Shown here: positions 55,439 through 64,000 of the stretch, one piece after another
How the letters are laid out: the number at the start of each line of letters is the position of its first letter
Numbering within the stretch: the stretch's first letter is position 1
Assembly: GCA_009392295.1 (NCBI GenBank)
Contig: VFGW01000012.1
Location: 1 to 64,000 of the forward strand
Direction: 5' to 3'
DNA from: SAR202 cluster bacterium
GTDB lineage: Bacteria; Chloroflexota; Dehalococcoidia; Lucifugimonadales; GCA-2719675
Length of the DNA: 64,000 nt
Translations under genes and position numbers: made by a program
Notes under the pieces: model-generated
Databases searched by the model: none
What the model was told of the DNA's origin: nothing
Seen by the model: the letters and a program-made list of their open reading frames with translations, nothing else

Positions 55439-56122
55439 GTGAGATCTTTATATGTTGTTTCTACACCTATAGGTAATTTACAAGATATTACCTTAAGAGC
55501 GATTGATACTCTAAAATCAGTGGATAAAATCATATCTGAAGATACAAGAATAACCAAAAGATTACTTGCCAAATTTGAAATAAATACTAAAACTATTAGT
55601 TATCATAAGTATAATCAAAAATCTAAATTGCCAAAAATATTACAAGAACTTTCTTATTCAAATATGGCATTAGTTTCTGATGCTGGAACGCCTGCCATTA
55701 ATGATCCTGGAGCCCTACTAATTTCTGAAGCTAGAAAAATAAATACTCGAATCATTCCAATCCCTGGTCCTTCTGCAATCACCTCAGCATTATCTATTTC
55801 AGGATTAAATTCGGATAGTTTTATACACCTAGGCTTTTTACCCAACAAAAAATCTAAAAAACAAAAAACTCTTTTAAATGCAAAAAACAATACTATACCC
55901 ACACTTTTTTTTGAATCTCCCTATCGTATTGAAGCAACAATCAACCTTATAATAGAAGTCATGGGAGATAGAAATATTATTGTGTGTAGAGAAATGACAA
56001 AAATTCATGAGGAAATTTATCAAGGACAAGCATCTGAATCATTGAAAATTATTTCCACTATAAAAGGTGAGTTCACAATAATAATTTCACCTAACACTGA
56101 AAAAATTAATAACACCCTTTAA
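55439..56122 (+). CDS. rsmI: 16S rRNA (cytidine-1402-2'-O)-methyltransferase
   Basis: 227 residues of the tetrapyrrole-methylase fold. It has T-P-I-G-N-L-x-D-I-T-x-R-A, E-D-T-R-x-T-x-R-L, S-D-A-G-T-P-x-I-N-D-P-G and P-G-P-S-A-I. It methylates the ribose of C1402 in the decoding centre. It starts with GTG at 55439. It is shorter than E. coli RsmI (286 residues), mainly because the C-terminal domain is missing; the catalytic core is complete. Confidence 0.94.
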   Translation: MRSLYVVSTPIGNLQDITLRAIDTLKSVDKIISEDTRITKRLLAKFEINTKTISYHKYNQKSKLPKILQELSYSNMALVSDAGTPAINDPGALLISEARKINTRIIPIPGPSAITSALSISGLNSDSFIHLGFLPNKKSKKQKTLLNAKNNTIPTLFFESPYRIEATINLIIEVMGDRNIIVCREMTKIHEEIYQGQASESLKIISTIKGEFTIIISPNTEKINNTL

Positions 56123-56181
56123 AGCATTACACCTTAAATTCTAGTAAAATAAATATAGATCTCAAAAAGGTTACATGACGA

Positions 56182-57855
56182 ATGAATGAAAAAATACTAA
56201 TATGTGTTGCTTGGCCGTATGCAAACGGATCTTTGCATATAGGTCAGACCGCTGGTGCCTACATACCAGCAGATATTTTTGCAAGATACCATAGAGCAAA
56301 AGGAAATAAAGTGCTTATGGTTTCAGGAAGCGACTCACATGGTACTCCAGTAACTCTAACTGCTGAAGATTCAGGTATTTCTCCAGAAGAAGTCTTTCAA
56401 AAATATCACCAAGAATTTCTAAAAAACTGGGAACAATTAGGAATTACTTTTGATCTATTCACTTCAACCCATACCAAAAATCATGAAAAAGTTGCACAAG
56501 ATATATTCTTGAAATTATATGAAAAAAAATTGATCTATAAAGACTTTATGACTCAACCATTTTGTGCACAAGACAAAAGATTCTTAGCGGACAGATATGT
56601 AAATGGTACTTGCCCAAAATGTAATGATAATAATGCAAGAGGAGATCAATGTGATAATTGTGGAGTTACTTTAGATCCCAAAGATTTAATTGAAATGAAA
56701 TGCAAACTATGTGATTCAACTCCTATCCTAAAGGAAACTGAACATTTCTTTTTAAAACTCAGTGCCTTCGAGGAGACATTAATTTCTTGGTTAAAAACCA
56801 AAAATAAATGGAAACCAAATGTAAAAAACTTCTCAATGTCATATATTAAATCTGGATTAAAAGATAGACCAATCACTAGAGATATCGAATGGGGAATTCC
56901 TGTACCACTACCAAATTATGAAAACAAAAAATTATATGTGTGGTTCGAAGCTGTAATCGGATATCTTTCTGCGTCAATTGAATGGTCAGACAATCAGGAA
57001 TCAGAAATTACTTGGGAAGATTTTTGGAAATCTTCTGCAAAAAGCTATTATTTCATGGGTAAAGATAATATTCCTTTCCACAGTATTATTTGGCCTGCTA
57101 TTTTAATTGGATACGAAAACCTTAATTTACCTCACGAAATTCCAGCTAATGAATATTTAAATATTGAAGGTTCAAAACAATCAACAAGTAGAAATTGGGC
57201 TGTATGGCTACCAGAATATTTGTCACTTTATGACCCAGATCCACTCAGATACGCGATCGCATCAAATATGCCTGAAAATAGTGACTCTGACTTCTCATGG
57301 AAAGAATACATTCGTGCAAATAATGATGAATTAGTTGCTACATTTGGAAATCTTGTTAACAGAGTAATGACACTAGTACATAAGAATTTCGATAGTAAAA
57401 TACCAGAAAGTGAAATATTAGACACAGACTCAAATAAACTACTAGAAAATTGCAAAAATCAATTCATACAAATCAGTGAAGATATTGAAAAATGCAAATT
57501 CAGATCAGGTTTAATGAAAGCCATGGCTTTAGCAAAGGCAGCAAATCAATATTTAGACCATCGAGAACCTTGGAAAACAATCAAAACGGATCTTGAAATG
57601 ACTAAGACCACAATTTGGACATGCTTATCAGTGATTAATTGTCTCAAAGTTGTTTTATATCCATATTTACCTTTTTCTTCACAAAAATTACATACTATAC
57701 TTGGTTTTACTGACAATCATGAAGATTCTATTAAATGGTACTGGGACAAAAAATTACTAGTTTCCGGTACAAAAATTCAAAAAAGTGATCCTTTATTTAA
57801 AAAATTAGACGATTCCATTATTGAAACTGAAACAAATAAAATAGGCAAAAATTGA
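56182..57855 (+). CDS. metG: methionyl-tRNA synthetase
   Basis: 557 residues. The class I signature is P-Y-A-N-G-S-L-H-I-G (HIGH, near 14-20). The zinc knuckle C-P-K-C and C-D-N-C, then C-K-L-C, lies at about 144-180. The KMSKS position reads S-K-Q-S-T-S, a variant seen in archaeal-type enzymes. The tRNA-binding C-terminal EMAP-like domain is absent. Its stop overlaps the next start by 4 nt. Confidence 0.95.
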   Translation: MNEKILICVAWPYANGSLHIGQTAGAYIPADIFARYHRAKGNKVLMVSGSDSHGTPVTLTAEDSGISPEEVFQKYHQEFLKNWEQLGITFDLFTSTHTKNHEKVAQDIFLKLYEKKLIYKDFMTQPFCAQDKRFLADRYVNGTCPKCNDNNARGDQCDNCGVTLDPKDLIEMKCKLCDSTPILKETEHFFLKLSAFEETLISWLKTKNKWKPNVKNFSMSYIKSGLKDRPITRDIEWGIPVPLPNYENKKLYVWFEAVIGYLSASIEWSDNQESEITWEDFWKSSAKSYYFMGKDNIPFHSIIWPAILIGYENLNLPHEIPANEYLNIEGSKQSTSRNWAVWLPEYLSLYDPDPLRYAIASNMPENSDSDFSWKEYIRANNDELVATFGNLVNRVMTLVHKNFDSKIPESEILDTDSNKLLENCKNQFIQISEDIEKCKFRSGLMKAMALAKAANQYLDHREPWKTIKTDLEMTKTTIWTCLSVINCLKVVLYPYLPFSSQKLHTILGFTDNHEDSIKWYWDKKLLVSGTKIQKSDPLFKKLDDSIIETETNKIGKN

Positions 57856-58850
57856 ATCCCAAGAGTCGTAATTTACTGGCTAAAATATATTCCCCTATTA
57901 ATGATAGCCTTGAAAATGTTAAGTCGGAAATTAGCAACCTTTCAAAACATCAAATAATTAATAAGGAATTCTCATTTTTATCAAAGCTACTGATGCACTC
58001 ACTTAATTCATCAGGTAAAAAATTAAGACCTGCAATAACTTTACTTTGTTCTGGATTTGGCAATCATAATTTTAAAAATGTTGAAAAAATGGCAAGCGCA
58101 ATTGAATTACTGCATATTGCTACTTTAGTTCACGACGACACTGTAGATGATTCAAATTTCAGAAGAGGACAAAAAACTATAAGTAGCCTATGGGGAGATA
58201 ATGCAGCTGTTTTAATTGGAGATTATATCTTTGCTACCGCTGCCTCTTTTGTATGTGAAACTAACTCAATACCGGTAATAAAAAGATTTTCTGAAACTAT
58301 TATGGAGCTTTCAATGGGTGAATTAAACCAAATGTCCTCTTTATATAAATTAAACCAAACAAAAGAAAAATATTTTAAAAGAATTTATCACAAAACAGCA
58401 TCATTATTTTCCACATCTTCTGAATCTGGAGCAATACTAAGTAATACAGATCAAAAAACAATCAATGCTTTAAAAAACTTTGGATACAACTTGGGAATGG
58501 CATTTCAAATAACAGATGACATCTTAGATTTTATTGGAGATCCTCAAAAAACTGGTAAACCAACAGAATCTGATCTTGCAAAAGGGATTTTGACATTACC
58601 ATCTATTATTTCAATAGAAAAAAATCCTAAAAACAATCCTATAATACAATTTTTCAAAGAGCCCTCAAATAATACATTACTTCATAAAGCAATTGAAAAT
58701 GCATCAGAAAAATCTAATATCTCAGATTCATTAAAAATTGCTAAGCAATTTTGTCAAATTGCTTTAAATGAAATAGATTACCTACCTGAAAATAGCCACA
58801 AAACTGCTCTAACCCATCTTGTGGAATATGTTTTAACTAGAGAAAAATAA
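57852..58850 (+). CDS. trans-polyprenyl diphosphate synthase
   Basis: 332 residues of the all-alpha prenyltransferase family. The first aspartate-rich motif is H-D-D-T-V-D-D (near 93) and the second D-D-I-L-D-F. G-K-K-L-R-P-A (near 55) and the G-D-Y motif are also present. The spacing and length suit a long-chain synthase that makes the quinone side chain (octaprenyl/heptaprenyl type) rather than farnesyl diphosphate; this is inference. The start is TTG, overlapping metG. It ends directly against a convergent gene with no gap. Confidence 0.9.
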   Translation: MNPKSRNLLAKIYSPINDSLENVKSEISNLSKHQIINKEFSFLSKLLMHSLNSSGKKLRPAITLLCSGFGNHNFKNVEKMASAIELLHIATLVHDDTVDDSNFRRGQKTISSLWGDNAAVLIGDYIFATAASFVCETNSIPVIKRFSETIMELSMGELNQMSSLYKLNQTKEKYFKRIYHKTASLFSTSSESGAILSNTDQKTINALKNFGYNLGMAFQITDDILDFIGDPQKTGKPTESDLAKGILTLPSIISIEKNPKNNPIIQFFKEPSNNTLLHKAIENASEKSNISDSLKIAKQFCQIALNEIDYLPENSHKTALTHLVEYVLTREK

Positions 58851-59852
58851 TTACCCTGAATTAAAAACAACAAAAATTCCTAAAATATATATCAATATGA
58901 CTATTAAAGGAGATGGTGTCTTGAATGAATAAATATTCATTTCTCTCTTTTGGTAAAGTTGTACCAAGCATAAGCCAATTAAAATTGTTGCAAAAATCCC
59001 TGCTAATAAATGACTAGTATCTGAACTTGAAAATAAAGACCCATTAGTATAAAAAATATCAGCAACACCTAAAGCAGCAATATTGAAAGAATTGCTTCCA
59101 AAAAGAGCACTTACACCCAAATCTGGAGCTCCAATCTTAAATGCTGCTGCTGCTGCTGTAAACTCTGGCAAACTTGCAACAAAACCTAAACCTAAAACTC
59201 CAATAAAGCTTTGAGATATATTCGAGAATTCAGATATTTTTTCAGAACTATAAGTTAATAAAGGAGCCGCAATAAAAATCATTGCTGCTGAAATAAAAAA
59301 TAAAATCCAATGTTTTTTTATTGAAGTATTTTGAGAATCATGTTCCTTAATATTTCCCTCACTAGAATCAGAAAAACTATTTTGATATAAAAATTTCGAA
59401 GTTAAAAAATACAAAATAATTAATAATATTCCAAAAGGAGAAACCCCAAATATTTTTATATGATTTGAAAAAACAATCATTAATACACCTACAAAAGTAA
59501 GCGAAAAAGCAAATGTCGCAACCCAAACTTGTAATTTCAATAAATTTTTAAAAATATTTGAACCACCAAAAATTAACACTAAAATTGAAAATTTGGCCAT
59601 ATTAATCATATTAGCTCCAAAAATAGTTCCCAGGGCTAAGCTTGGAGAATCTAGCAACACAGCACTAACTACAGTAACTAATTCAGGTAAAGAAGTAGCT
59701 CCCGCAACTAACAGAGATCCTACCCAAACTCTACCTAAACCTGAATGTTCTGCAATCGCATCACCAGATTTTGCTAATAATATGCCACTTACAATAACTA
59801 CTGCAGCAGATAATAAAAATATTAACAAAGATGCAGAAAAATTAATCTCCAT
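58851..59852 (-). CDS. calcium/sodium antiporter family membrane protein
   Basis: 333 residues with about ten hydrophobic segments. It has the two alpha-repeats of the CaCA family: S-L-L-V-A-G-A-T-S-L-P-E-L-V-T (near 46-60) and G-L-G-F-V-A-S-L-P-E-F-T-A-A (near 220), with G-T-I-F-G-A-N-M-I-N and A-L-F-G-S-N-S-F-N. The Glu residues that bind the ion are in both repeats. It lies in the inner membrane and exports Ca2+ against Na+ or K+. Confidence 0.88.
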   Translation of the reverse strand: MEINFSASLLIFLLSAAVVIVSGILLAKSGDAIAEHSGLGRVWVGSLLVAGATSLPELVTVVSAVLLDSPSLALGTIFGANMINMAKFSILVLIFGGSNIFKNLLKLQVWVATFAFSLTFVGVLMIVFSNHIKIFGVSPFGILLIILYFLTSKFLYQNSFSDSSEGNIKEHDSQNTSIKKHWILFFISAAMIFIAAPLLTYSSEKISEFSNISQSFIGVLGLGFVASLPEFTAAAAAFKIGAPDLGVSALFGSNSFNIAALGVADIFYTNGSLFSSSDTSHLLAGIFATILIGLCLVQLYQKREMNIYSFKTPSPLIVILIYILGIFVVFNSG

Positions 59853-59881
59853 TAAATTGCCTCAAAATATTTACGAAAAAT

Positions 59882-62071
59882 TTATATTTCTTTTCTTTGA
59901 TTGTAGACAAGTAAATCATTCCTTCCATCCCATTTGTTCAAAAACCGTTTATAATTCTTTTGACTTAATTCATTTACTCTCTCTAAAGAATATTCCTCTA
60001 ATACCCAATGTTCATGTTTTTTTACAGGTAATTTTTCAAAAGAAAATATGTCATATCCCAAATTTTTGATCTGCAAACTAAAGTCTAAATCTAAATTTCT
60101 GTAAAACCTAAAATTCTCTCGCATCAAACCTACATCTGACAAAATACTCCTATTGAAAGCAAAGCAATACGCCTGTATAGCATCAACATAATTACCAAAT
60201 TTATTTTCTTCATGAAAATGTCTGAAATCATTCGATATTAATCCTTGAATTCCACAAGCACCAACTTTACTATCTGCCAGTACGTTTTTAATTGGCGTTG
60301 CTATATCTCCAATTATTTCAACACTAACATCCATCAACACAAGAATCTTTCCCTTACTTTGTTTTAAAATAATATTTTTTGCAGTAGCTTCTCCATAATT
60401 ATGATCTAAATGAATCACTCTAATATTTTGATTTTGTTTATTTAACTTTTTTAGATAATCATATACTAAAATATTTGTTGAATTATTTACTATCAATAAT
60501 TCAAAGTTATTTAGTTTAAATATTTTCAAAAATCCATTTGCAAATCTTTTTATATCATCTAAATTGTTTCGAGCAATCACTCCTACCGAAATTTCAAATC
60601 TAGATTCTTGAAACGGGAAAGAGTCAATTTCTTTGGGAGATTTCAAATCCTGAGAATAATTATTTTTATTCTCCCAATTATCCAAAAGTCTAATTCTAGA
60701 ATCTTTTGAAAAATCTTCTATAATATACCCATCCTTCAATATATTTGAACGAATTTTATCAGCTTCAAAATAATTTCCATTTTCACGAAGAGAAAAACGC
60801 AAAGACATTTTGTCTTTAATTTTTTGGTCAATTTTATACCTTGAATGTGACTCTAAACCTAATCCAAAAACTTTGTCAAAATATAATAACAATTGAAACT
60901 TATTAGAATCTGACAAATCTGATCGAATTACTTCCCACATATAAGATAAAGCTAGAGGTAAATTCAAATTATCTTTCACAAATTGATCAAATTTCAATTT
61001 ATAATTCTCAATAAAAATTTGATCTGCAGAACTATTTTTCACTACATTATGTGACCATATCCAAATCCTGTGTCGGATTTTTCTTAAAGCATTTTGTGCT
61101 GCCCTCATAGAAGAAATTGAGAAATGTAAACGATTATAATATCTAGAGGTTAAACATAAATATCGAAATGCAATTGGGTCAAATCCTTTACTCTCCAAGT
61201 CAGTAACAGTTAAATCATTCATTTCTGATTTTGACATCTTTACACCATCCCATAAAAGATGCTGGCCATGTACCCACGTTTTTACAGTTTGTGCACCATT
61301 AAATGCATCTGATTGTGCAATTTCATCCTCATGATGGGGAAATAAATTATCTACACCTCCTGTATGAATATCTATGGTTTGACCTAAATATTTTATAGAC
61401 ATTGCTGAACATTCAATATGCCATCCTGGGAATCCTTCCCCCCAAGGACTTTTCCATTTCAACTCTCTACCAGCTTCAGCTTTCTTCCATAAGGTAAAAT
61501 CTCTAGGATCCAATTTATTTGTATCCTGCTCAACCCTAACTGCTGAAAGTAAATCATTCCCATTATTTCCAGATAAAATCCCATAATCCTTCCATTCATC
61601 TACTTTATAATATACATTTCCAAACATTTCATACGCAAAACCATCCGATAATAATTTCTGAATAATTTCAATCATCTCATTAATATTATCTGTAGCTTTA
61701 GGGAAAAATTCTGCTGGAATAATGTTAAGTTTTTTTTCATCTCTAAAAAACTCTAAAGTATAAAAATCAGCTATCTCACTAGCTGTTTTATTCTCACTAA
61801 TCGCTGCAGCTACAACTCTATCTTCTCCTACCTCTAATCTATCCTGTCTCATATGCCCAACATCGGTAATATTTTTCACTTGCATTATATTAACCTTTGA
61901 ATCCAAAGAAATCACGCGACGTATCCAGTCTGCCATCAAATATGTTCGCATATTCCCTAAATGAGCACTGCGATAAACAGTAGGACCACAAGAATATATT
62001 TTAACTTGAGTTTGATTTTTTGAAATTGCAGATTTAAAATTCCCTGTCATGGAGTCTTTGATTATTAGCAA
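59882..62071 (-). CDS. cysS: cysteinyl-tRNA synthetase fused to a GT2-type glycosyltransferase domain
   Basis: 729 residues, against 461 in E. coli. Residues 1 to about 470 are a full CysRS: C-G-P-T-V-Y (28-33), A-H-L-G-N (HIGH site), zinc ligands in H-I-E-C-S-A and H-H-E-D-E, and K-M-S-K-S. After a linker, residues about 495-729 resemble a GT-A family 2 domain: I-S-V-G-V-I-A-R-N-N, L-L-I-V-N-N-S, L-M-D-V-S (where a DxD would be) and D-L-D-F-S-L-Q-I-K-N-L-G-Y. There is no break or stop between them. A cognate tRNA-Cys lies at 455-531. Activity of the extra domain is unproven. Confidence 0.92.
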   Translation of the reverse strand: MLIIKDSMTGNFKSAISKNQTQVKIYSCGPTVYRSAHLGNMRTYLMADWIRRVISLDSKVNIMQVKNITDVGHMRQDRLEVGEDRVVAAAISENKTASEIADFYTLEFFRDEKKLNIIPAEFFPKATDNINEMIEIIQKLLSDGFAYEMFGNVYYKVDEWKDYGILSGNNGNDLLSAVRVEQDTNKLDPRDFTLWKKAEAGRELKWKSPWGEGFPGWHIECSAMSIKYLGQTIDIHTGGVDNLFPHHEDEIAQSDAFNGAQTVKTWVHGQHLLWDGVKMSKSEMNDLTVTDLESKGFDPIAFRYLCLTSRYYNRLHFSISSMRAAQNALRKIRHRIWIWSHNVVKNSSADQIFIENYKLKFDQFVKDNLNLPLALSYMWEVIRSDLSDSNKFQLLLYFDKVFGLGLESHSRYKIDQKIKDKMSLRFSLRENGNYFEADKIRSNILKDGYIIEDFSKDSRIRLLDNWENKNNYSQDLKSPKEIDSFPFQESRFEISVGVIARNNLDDIKRFANGFLKIFKLNNFELLIVNNSTNILVYDYLKKLNKQNQNIRVIHLDHNYGEATAKNIILKQSKGKILVLMDVSVEIIGDIATPIKNVLADSKVGACGIQGLISNDFRHFHEENKFGNYVDAIQAYCFAFNRSILSDVGLMRENFRFYRNLDLDFSLQIKNLGYDIFSFEKLPVKKHEHWVLEEYSLERVNELSQKNYKRFLNKWDGRNDLLVYNQRKEI

Positions 62072-62094
62072 TAAATTACCCCTAAAACAAAAAA

Positions 62095-63525
62095 TTACAA
62101 AGTGATAACTCTTAACAAATTTGTGCCTCCAGAAACACCTATAGGTAATCCGGCTACTAAGACTATAACATCACCTTTTTTCATCTTTTTAAATTGTTTA
62201 GAATAACTATCAGCAAGATTGAAAAAATCATCCACATTATTTAATCTAGAAATAGTAAATGGAAAAACCCCCCAACTAAGAGTTAACTGATAAGAAGTTC
62301 TTTCCGTGGAAGTCAATGCTAATATAGGTGCTCGAGGCCTATATTTTGAAACACGAACAGCTGTACTTCCAGACTCGGTAAAAGCAACAAGAAAATCAGC
62401 ATTCAATTGGTTTGATGTTTGAACTGAAGAATATGCAATAGCATCGCTCGTGTCAGGTTCCAAATAATTTCTTTTATCAACTAAAATCTTTTCATAAGAC
62501 AAACTAGATTCCGCTTCATGTGCAATTTCAGCCATTACTCTTACTGCATCCAAAGGGTATGTTCCAATTGAAGTTTCAGCTGAAAGCATTATTGCATCTG
62601 TACCATCATAAATTGCGTTTGCTACATCAGTTACTTCAGCTCGAGTTGGTATAGGAGAATTTATCATTGACTCTAACATCTGAGTTGCAGTAATAACTGG
62701 TTTTCCAACATTATTACATTTAAAAATTAATTCTTTCTGAATGGTAGGCAGTTTTGACATCTTCACTTCTACTCCCATATCTCCTCTAGCTACCATAATT
62801 GCATCACTCACTGATAATATTTCATCAAAATTATCTAAAGCTTCTGAACGTTCGATTTTTGCAACAATTAGCGGAGATGTATTCAGTTGATTAAGAATTT
62901 TTTTTACGGATATTACATGAGATTTATTTGTAACAGTTGAAAGGGCAACAAAATCTGCACCGTATTCAGCTGCAAACTCCAAAGCTGAGATAGCATTTTG
63001 ATCTGGGAAAGGTAAAGAAGGACTTCTTCCTGGAGTTGCAACACCTCTTTTTTCAGTAAGCTTACCTCCTACTACCACTTTACAAAAAACCTGAACTCCT
63101 TCAACTTTTTCAACCAATAACTCCATCAAACCATCATTGAGTAAGATCACAGAACCTACATTCACATCATTATGAATACCTGGTGGAGAAACTGAAACTA
63201 TATTTTCATCACCAATAAAATCGCTATCACTGGTAAGAATTATTTCTTGTTGTTCTTCTAATAATACATATGCTTCTTTCAAATCACCTGTTCTATATTT
63301 AGGTCCAGGAACATCCACCAAAATTCCAACTCTTGAATCTAATTTTTGAGAAGCCTGTCGTACTTTATGAAAAGAATCTATATGTTGTTGCAAAGTTCCA
63401 TGGGAAAAATTCAACCTTGCAATACTCATTCCAGATTGAATCAATTCCATTATTACATCTTCAGAACTCGTTGAGGGCCCCAAAGTACATATCATTTTAG
63501 TCTTTGGTAATTTCATCAATTCCAT
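62095..63525 (-). CDS. pyk: pyruvate kinase
   Basis: 476 residues. It makes pyruvate and ATP from PEP and ADP. It has K-M-I-C-T-L-G-P-S-T (near 11-20), R-L-N-F-S-H-G (near 36), the catalytic K-I-E in A-K-I-E-R, M-V-A-R-G-D-M-G-V-E, and T-Q-M-L-E-S-M. The C-terminal allosteric domain is present. An AGGAA site lies 8 nt before the ATG. It ends 23 nt before the CysRS gene. Confidence 0.97.
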   Translation of the reverse strand: MELMKLPKTKMICTLGPSTSSEDVIMELIQSGMSIARLNFSHGTLQQHIDSFHKVRQASQKLDSRVGILVDVPGPKYRTGDLKEAYVLLEEQQEIILTSDSDFIGDENIVSVSPPGIHNDVNVGSVILLNDGLMELLVEKVEGVQVFCKVVVGGKLTEKRGVATPGRSPSLPFPDQNAISALEFAAEYGADFVALSTVTNKSHVISVKKILNQLNTSPLIVAKIERSEALDNFDEILSVSDAIMVARGDMGVEVKMSKLPTIQKELIFKCNNVGKPVITATQMLESMINSPIPTRAEVTDVANAIYDGTDAIMLSAETSIGTYPLDAVRVMAEIAHEAESSLSYEKILVDKRNYLEPDTSDAIAYSSVQTSNQLNADFLVAFTESGSTAVRVSKYRPRAPILALTSTERTSYQLTLSWGVFPFTISRLNNVDDFFNLADSYSKQFKKMKKGDVIVLVAGLPIGVSGGTNLLRVITL

Positions 63526-63581
63526 TACATTTCCTAAACTTACATGAAAGATTATTGAATAATGATATACAAATTTCTTTA

Positions 63582-63587
63582 TATAAT
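63582..63587 (+). promoter_or_regulatory. -10 box upstream of the zinc-ribbon gene
   Basis: A perfect TATAAT at 63582-63587, without a good -35, in the spacer between pyk and the divergent gene. The leader that follows contains an AGTATA-AATG-TATACT inverted repeat (63614-63629). Confidence 0.35.
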
Positions 63588-63657
63588 ACTATCGATTAGG
63601 TAGAGAAAAATGTAGTATAAATGTATACTTTCTAAAAAAATACTACAAGGTCAAATA

Positions 63658-64000
63658 ATGGATTCTATTCATTCAATGTATGAATTGCAAAAAATTGATT
63701 CTAAATTAGACAAGTTACAAAATAATATCCTGAAAATTAACAAAGAATTATCAGACTCTAGTAATTTAGAAAATGCACAAAATAAAATACAACAAGCAAA
63801 TTCAAAGCTTTCTGAATTAGAAAAATTCAAACGTAAATCTGAAAATAAATTATCCGACATCAATATAAAATCTATTGATACTGAAAAACAACTCTATAGT
63901 GGCTCTATATCTAATCCTAAAGAACTTGAAGCTTTAGAAAATTCTCAGATTTTTTTAAATCAAGAAAAAACTGAAGAAGAAAATAAACTCCTTCAAATCA
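63658..64000 (+). CDS. coiled-coil zinc-ribbon (C4-type, zf-RING_7) protein, N-terminal part
   Basis: The first 114 codons are in the window; the gene continues past the right edge. ATG 63658 has AAGG 7 nt upstream. The visible part is a long charged helix of coiled-coil type (Y-E-L-Q-K-I-D-S-K-L-D-K-L), followed by Y-S-G-S-I-S-N-P-K-E-L-E-A-L, the hallmark of the C4-type zinc-ribbon family (DUF164/CdsZ). The expected C-terminal zinc ribbon lies outside. The family's role is poorly known; links to translation control have been proposed. Confidence 0.85.
   Translation, partial: MDSIHSMYELQKIDSKLDKLQNNILKINKELSDSSNLENAQNKIQQANSKLSELEKFKRKSENKLSDINIKSIDTEKQLYSGSISNPKELEALENSQIFLNQEKTEEENKLLQI

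Overview
The window is about 30% G+C by eye and densely packed with genes. It looks like part of the chromosome of a free-living, streamlined bacterium. Three convergent gene pairs have stop codons 0 to 6 nt apart, and many genes overlap by a few bases or start with TTG or GTG. Gene content is bacterial: the DXP isoprenoid route (dxr, ispG, ispH, uppS, a polyprenyl synthase), diaminopimelate/lysine genes (asd, dapA, dapB), PNPase, EF-Ts and RsmI. Together with an FAD/Fe-S 2-hydroxyacid dehydrogenase, malate synthase G, ComB and SelB, this fits a marine Chloroflexota (SAR202-like Dehalococcoidia). That placement is inference; there is no rRNA in the window to confirm it.

Layout. 1-540: the start of a VOC gene, an A/C-rich non-coding stretch with small repeats, and tRNA-Cys at the end of a hup / FAH-hydrolase unit. 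2.0-5.5 kb: a lactate-permease-like transporter, a second VOC protein, a probable small RNA and a core-MetE-type methyltransferase. 5.6-12.5 kb: hemW, selB, two unknown small genes, an RraA-like aldolase, an Eis-type acetyltransferase and an MDR oxidoreductase. 12.5-20.7 kb: rhodanese, PfkB kinase, ahcY, metK, a phosphohexomutase and polA. 20.8-31.7 kb: the classical rpsB-tsf-pyrH-frr-uppS-cdsA-dxr-rseP-ispG-proS block, followed by an Asp-box (sialidase-fold) protein. 31.7-35.5 kb (minus): a 2-hydroxyacid dehydrogenase fusion and a GreA protein with an extra N-terminal domain. 35.8-42.6 kb: purA, then a minus-strand aminotransferase-asd-dapA-propeller-protein unit. 42.8-49.6 kb: ispH, comB, a 2-hydroxyacid dehydrogenase, a RidA protein, a minus-strand glutaredoxin-like selenoprotein, an M19 peptidase homologue, a class III aminotransferase and a NYN nuclease. 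49.7-58.9 kb: glcB, rpsO, pnp, dapB, rsmI, metG and a polyprenyl synthase. 58.9-63.5 kb (minus): a cation exchanger, a CysRS-glycosyltransferase fusion and pyk. The window closes inside a zinc-ribbon coiled-coil gene.

How the genes fit together. AhcY, MetK and the MetE-like protein cover the activated-methyl cycle. The 2-hydroxyacid dehydrogenase and GlcB would link 2-hydroxyacids such as glycolate to malate. SelB matches a nearby Sec-containing protein: the glutaredoxin-like ORF on the minus strand ends at an in-frame UGA, then two codons and a stop, with a hairpin at SECIS distance. This is the Uxx-star arrangement.

Most noteworthy points: the small selenoprotein with two closely spaced in-frame UGAs; the CysRS-GT2 fusion; GreA fused to a domain resembling the tyrosine-recombinase core-binding fold; an apparently unassigned small RNA with repeated G-rich motifs and a strong terminator; and an M19 peptidase homologue that has lost expected metal ligands.
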